Below, piece after piece: positions 6,419 to 9,222 of a stretch of 9,222 nucleotides of DNA. Origin of the DNA: Acidobacteriota bacterium (lineage in GTDB: Bacteria > Acidobacteriota > Terriglobia > Terriglobales > Acidobacteriaceae); contig JAJXXG010000820.1 of assembly GCA_021781255.1 (NCBI GenBank), positions 1 to 9,222 on the forward strand. Direction: 5' to 3'. The translations under genes were made by a program, and so were the position numbers. Numbering within the stretch: position 1 is the stretch's first letter; every line of letters begins with the position of its first letter. The notes below the pieces were generated by a model. The model was not told the origin of the DNA and did not search any database. It saw only the letters and a list, made by a program, of their open reading frames with translations.

Positions 6419-7218
6419 TGAACATGGAAGAGCCGGGCGTCAAACAGTGCTGCGCCACATTTTACGGAAGCGATTTCGCGCGCCTCCTCCTGGGAGAAAG
6501 CTTTCATCCGGGAGGAACCCGACTCACCGAACGGCTCGGGGGGATGCTTGCACTTACACGCGAGTCTCACGTACTCGATGTCGCATCGGGCCGCGGTACT
6601 AGTGCGTTCTGTCTCGCAGAGAAGTTCGACTGCAAGATCACCGGCGTCGACTTAAGTGAGGAGAACGTTCGCCTCGCAAACCATGAAGCTGAACAACGCG
6701 GTTTGAGCGGAAGCGTAAGCTTTCAGATCGCCGATGCGGAGAATCTACCCTTTGCCGATTCGACTTTCGATGCCGTGGTTTGCGAATGTGCATTCTGTAC
6801 CTTTCCGGATAAGCCGCAGGCTGCTCAGCAGTTACTCCGTATTCTCAAGCCCGGCGGCTACCTCGGCCTGAGCGATCTGACACGTACGCAGGAATCCATT
6901 CCGGAGCTGGAAGGGCTGCTGTCATGGATCGCATGCATTGGGGATGCCCTGCCAGTGGAGCGCTATACGGCTCTCTTCAAGGGGGCTGGCTTTGAGATCC
7001 GGACCGTCGAAGATCAGAGCGAATGCCTCCTGGAGTTGGTTCAGCAGGTTCGGGGAAAGCTTCTTGGAGCCGAAATCGCCGTGGGCCTGAAGAAGCTCGA
7101 ACTGCCCGGTATCGACTTCTCTACTGCGAAGCAGTTCGCGCAGACAGCTCTTCAGGCCACACGTGAAGGAAAGCTCGGGTATGTTGTGGTTTCGGCTCAG
7201 AAGCCTGGATCGATCTAG
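6418..7218 (+). CDS. class I SAM-dependent methyltransferase, ArsM-like
   Basis: The 266-residue product has the class I methyltransferase fold. Motif I is VLDVASGRGTSAFCLA (52-67), the acidic end of strand 2 is GVDLSEEN (77-83), the next motif is DAENLPFADSTFDAVVCECAF (106-126), and the post-motif block is LKPGGYLGLSDL (143-154). Cysteines resemble the placing of the arsenite-binding cysteines of ArsM: C11-C12 before motif I, C122/C124/C127 in VCECAFC, and C173 in ACIGDAL. This suggests binding of a thiophilic metal or metalloid, or a thiol substrate, but the resemblance does not prove arsenic methylation. The ATG at 6418 shares its first base with the stop of the radical SAM gene (TGATG), so translation is coupled and the two enzymes probably act in one pathway. 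A GTG at 6415 in the same frame would add one residue. A match to the TrsM/DVU_1556 methyltransferases, paired with TrsS, is an alternative. Confidence 0.82.
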   Translation: MNMEEPGVKQCCATFYGSDFARLLLGESFHPGGTRLTERLGGMLALTRESHVLDVASGRGTSAFCLAEKFDCKITGVDLSEENVRLANHEAEQRGLSGSVSFQIADAENLPFADSTFDAVVCECAFCTFPDKPQAAQQLLRILKPGGYLGLSDLTRTQESIPELEGLLSWIACIGDALPVERYTALFKGAGFEIRTVEDQSECLLELVQQVRGKLLGAEIAVGLKKLELPGIDFSTAKQFAQTALQATREGKLGYVVVSAQKPGSI

Positions 7219-7255
7219 TGAACTTGAGAGGTCGTTTCGGTCTGACTTTCGAGCA

Positions 7256-7423
7256 TTACAACTTCACCGCACGTAGCCGAAGAGCGTTCGTAATTACAGA
7301 GACGGAACTGAAGCTCATGGCCGCTGCAGCAATCATTGGATTCAAAAGCAGTCCGAAGACTGGAAAAAGAATTCCAGTTGCAATGGGGACGCCGATTGCG
7401 TTGTAGATAAAGGCAAATTTAGT
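7256..7423 (-). pseudogene. C-terminal remnant of a copper P1B-type ATPase (CopA-like)
   Basis: Read on the minus strand, 55 codons end at a TAA (7256-7258) and begin right after an in-frame TGA (7424-7426). They encode [15 protein letters not shown], then [20 protein letters not shown] and VITNALRLR. This is the very conserved last two membrane helices and C-terminus of copper-translocating P1B-type ATPases, including the M-x2-SS block of the final helix that contributes to copper binding. The remaining 650 or so residues (soluble ATPase domain, CPC helix, metal-binding domain) are absent, and nothing recognisable of them lies upstream. No start codon or ribosome site is present. It is therefore a truncated, non-functional remnant. 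A 62-codon open frame on the plus strand (7218-7406) is its shadow. Confidence 0.85.
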
Positions 7424-8042
7424 TCAGTTCAAGTCTCATTTGAGCCTCCCAGGGTGTCATATCGGAGGTCATATTGTTTGTTTCGATAGTGTTTCCTTTG
7501 GCGCGGGTGAGATTGGAAACGTCGTCGAGCCGAAATGCACGATGGCCCTGACCTGATCTTCATCTTCGGTCTCCCGGATTTGACCGGAATCGACATTCTT
7601 GCCCGTACGACCGGCCGTCGTAAATGGGCCACGAGCCTGGTTGACCGGCCATGGTCGCGTTACAAAGTAAGCAACATCCGCAGAGAGGATGACGGAGCAG
7701 GATTCCGCGTTTTACCTTGACGGGAAGTCGCCTACGCGTACTTGTCACACCCGGGACAGTTTCCGAGGAAAAGTCTCCGGATCGCTAACGGGAAGTCGGC
7801 ACTGCGCCAGCTTTCCTGGAGTAGGGCCGCCGGACTGGGGAATCCTGAAGCAGAGCCCGTTTCCCAATACCCAAACCTGATGACAAGGCTAACCAGAGCA
7901 GAATGAGCGGTTCATGTTGTATAGTTCCGATCGATGCGGTCGTAACCTGTCGAGTCGCCGTGGACCTGCAGCAGATTTATTGTGCTCCCCACCATAGAAG
8001 TCGCAAACGATAAACACTGGTGATATATCAGAGCGAAGTGCA
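7424..8042. other. 619 bases without a recognisable gene
   Basis: Several short open frames occur on both strands, none over about 80 codons and none with a recognisable domain. The best candidates are a 61-codon plus frame at 7535-7720 (GPDLIFIFGLPDLTGIDILA) and a start-less minus frame ending at 7469. They cover the same bases, so at most one could be real, and neither has a good ribosome site. An 11-base direct repeat, ACGGGAAGTCG, is at 7720-7730 and 7788-7798. The stretch lies between two gene remnants and is most likely decayed coding DNA. Confidence 0.5.
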
Positions 8043-9043
8043 ATGGATATCGATCGACGCAGCACTACGAGTTCAGATATCACTCGCAGAGAATGTTTGA
8101 AGCTCGCGGGTTCTGCGGGTGCGATGGCCCTGTCTTTTGAGCCCTTGCGCGCCATTACACTTCCAACTAATGGTCGAACTGCGGTTCAACCAATGGCGAC
8201 TCCCGCGGAGTGGACGGGGCATAACAGGAAGCTGGGCGAATACTTCCTTGAGCACGGATACCCTGCGTACGAGCCGCACCCGCGATATCTCGGTGAACTC
8301 CGCGGTTCCTGGTACCAGATGGGGCGGCAATACGGAGCGCGTGCAGGAGACCTCATTCGCATGGTCTACGAGGGATGATACAGGGAGTTGCTGCCGATAC
8401 AGGGCAGCAGGGCAACCATGGTGGCCTACCTGGTCCAGCAGGAAAGATACTATGAGTCTCTGCTCCCTGAAGCGCTTGAGATGATGCATGGCATCGCAGA
8501 CGGCGCATCCCAGGAACTTGCAGCATCTGCTTTCCCTCGCGAGTTGAGCCACTTCCACAAGATCCTGATGATCAACAGTTATTACGGATTGAAGGGAAAG
8601 CCGCCAGAATCCGCAACGGCCGAGGTGGCACCCGAGGACGAGGCCATCCACTGCTGCAGCGGAGCAGTCATTCTGGGCCCAGCCACGCAGGACGGCAAAG
8701 CAATCCATGTCAGCTCCGAAGACCAGCACTTCTTCCCGCAGGAATACCTCGTCACCTTCATCGCCAGCCCATCAGATCCACGAGCAAGCCGATACACCGT
8801 AACTGACTCTGCGGGGGAAATCGGAAGCGAACATGCGCAGAACAGGTTGGCAACTTCTATGCGGCGGCATTCGCCACTTCAGCGCGGCATGCCGTGGATC
8901 TTCTGACGCTGGGCAGGCCGGAATATCGGACCAAATCCGGAAACAAGATTGTGATCGGGAAGTATACGCGCGGCGTCAACTGGGTGATTTCAGATCGGCA
9001 CGAGGCGTTCGTGATCGGTAAGCGTACGCTCAGCCCCTCTTGA
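8043..9043 (+). pseudogene. broken Tat-exported C45-like acyltransferase/hydrolase
   Basis: The first frame begins at ATG 8043 with a Tat-type leader (ITRRECLKLAGSAGAMAL) and a domain start like ELRGSWYQMGRQYGARAGDL, then stops at TGA 8376-8378. The same frame goes on without a shift (YRELLPIQGSRATMVAYLVQ) to about 8830, with IHCCSGAVILGPATQDGKAI giving a candidate N-terminal nucleophile cysteine. Around 8815-8840 the homologous reading moves to another frame (AEQVGNFYAAAFATSARHAV, then GVNWVISDRHEAFVIG) and ends at TGA 9041-9043. The pattern of leader, GSxxQMGRQYG, C-S and late NWVISD-x3-AFVI resembles C45-family autoproteolytic acyltransferases/hydrolases, but that family call is tentative. 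The TGA probably replaced a TGG tryptophan codon. The frame change with loss of middle sequence points to a deletion, and the C-terminus is probably cut short near the insertion element. A sequencing error could explain one break, but hardly both. Confidence 0.7.
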
Positions 9044-9049
9044 CGCCAC

Positions 9050-9106
9050 GTTGAGTGTGTCATCAAGTGTCCGCTAAAAAATAAGCGGACACCTGTTGAG
9101 TGTGTC
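9050..9106. repeat. 12-bp direct repeat flanking a 9-bp inverted repeat at an IS end
   Basis: GTTGAGTGTGTC occurs at 9050-9061 and again at 9095-9106, 45 bases apart. Between them GTGTCCGCT (9067-9075) and AGCGGACAC (9084-9092) form a perfect 9-bp inverted repeat around an 8-base A-rich loop. The second direct repeat touches the transposase stop codon. The TAAGCGGACAC half resembles IS66-family terminal repeats, which in my memory begin with GTAAGCG, so the true element end may be near 9082. The hairpin could also be a terminator. Confidence 0.6.
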
Positions 9107-9222
9107 TAGGCGGCCTCGGAAGCGTGGGTCTGGAGTGCGGTAGCGAGGTTCCAGGGCAGCAGATCCTGGATGTGGCTAACGGGATGGTCGGCGATGCGTG
9201 CGAGCACGGTGCGAAGGTAGAG
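9106..9222 (-). CDS. tnpC: IS66-family transposase, C-terminal end (partial)
   Basis: The last 38 codons and stop (9106-9108) of a minus-strand gene are visible; the rest lies beyond the right edge. The protein end reads LYLRTVLARIADHPVSHIQD and then LLPWNLATAL. This matches the C-terminal domain of IS66-family TnpC transposases, in which a segment like 'RI..HP...I..LLPWN' is typical. The stop lies only about 25 bases from the presumed element end, as is usual for IS66. Whether the gene is intact cannot be seen. The element may have cut the C45-like pseudogene, which stops 60 bases before it. Confidence 0.8.
   Translation of the reverse strand, partial: LYLRTVLARIADHPVSHIQDLLPWNLATALQTHASEAA

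Noticed and set aside
7218..7406. 62-codon plus-strand ORF after the methyltransferase
   Set aside because: The opposite strand encodes a clear CopA C-terminus; the plus frame is its shadow.
7720..7798. 11-base direct repeat ACGGGAAGTCG as a regulatory iteron or CRISPR-like repeat
   Set aside because: Only two copies, no regular spacing series and no associated genes.
7942..7969. Fourth GTAACC at about 7942-7947 upstream of the C45-like pseudogene
   Set aside because: Sixteen bases on there is ACCTGC and not ATC, and the gene start is about 100 bases away; probably chance.

Overview
The window looks like a chromosomal accessory region of a GC-moderate Gram-negative bacterium (about 55-60% GC by eye). 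The type of the genes (a bufferin operon, a zinc-finger anti-sigma factor, a tetraether-synthase-like radical SAM enzyme, an IS66-type transposase end) would suit a soil acidobacterium. That assignment is an inference, because no phylogenetic marker gene is present.

Left half (1-1849), all on the minus strand. Reading leftwards there is an ECF sigma factor gene, overlapped by a small soluble zinc-finger anti-sigma gene. Next comes a four-helix DUF6789-type membrane protein, followed by a thioredoxin/peroxiredoxin-like exported protein cut by the window edge. Middle (1850-4734), plus strand: a complete bufferin operon, bufA-bufB-bufC-bufD. It encodes a secreted cysteine-rich precursor peptide, an MNIO (DUF692) enzyme, its DUF2063 partner and a DoxX membrane protein. 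Bufferins are periplasmic copper-binding modified peptides. Three sites with the same architecture, GTAACC then exactly 16 bases then ATC, lie before the sigma gene, before bufA and before the DUF6789 gene. This suggests one ECF regulon that controls its own sigma factor, the bufferin operon and the membrane protein/thioredoxin pair.

Right of the buf operon (4829-7218) is a tightly coupled pair: a Tes/MJ0619-like radical SAM enzyme with many cysteines and an ArsM-like SAM methyltransferase. The 94-base gap after bufD shows no convincing terminator, so the pair could be read as an extension of the buf operon. Its substrate cannot be told from sequence.

The last 2 kb is decaying DNA. It holds a 55-codon remnant of the C-terminus of a copper P1B-type ATPase (minus strand, 7256-7423), about 600 bases without a recognisable gene, a Tat-signal acyltransferase/hydrolase-like gene broken by an in-frame stop and a frame change, and the 3' end of an IS66-family transposase running off the right edge. 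Its end carries a 9-bp hairpin inside a 12-bp direct repeat. The copper ATPase remnant beside a bufferin operon suggests a former metal-resistance island partly degraded by mobile elements.
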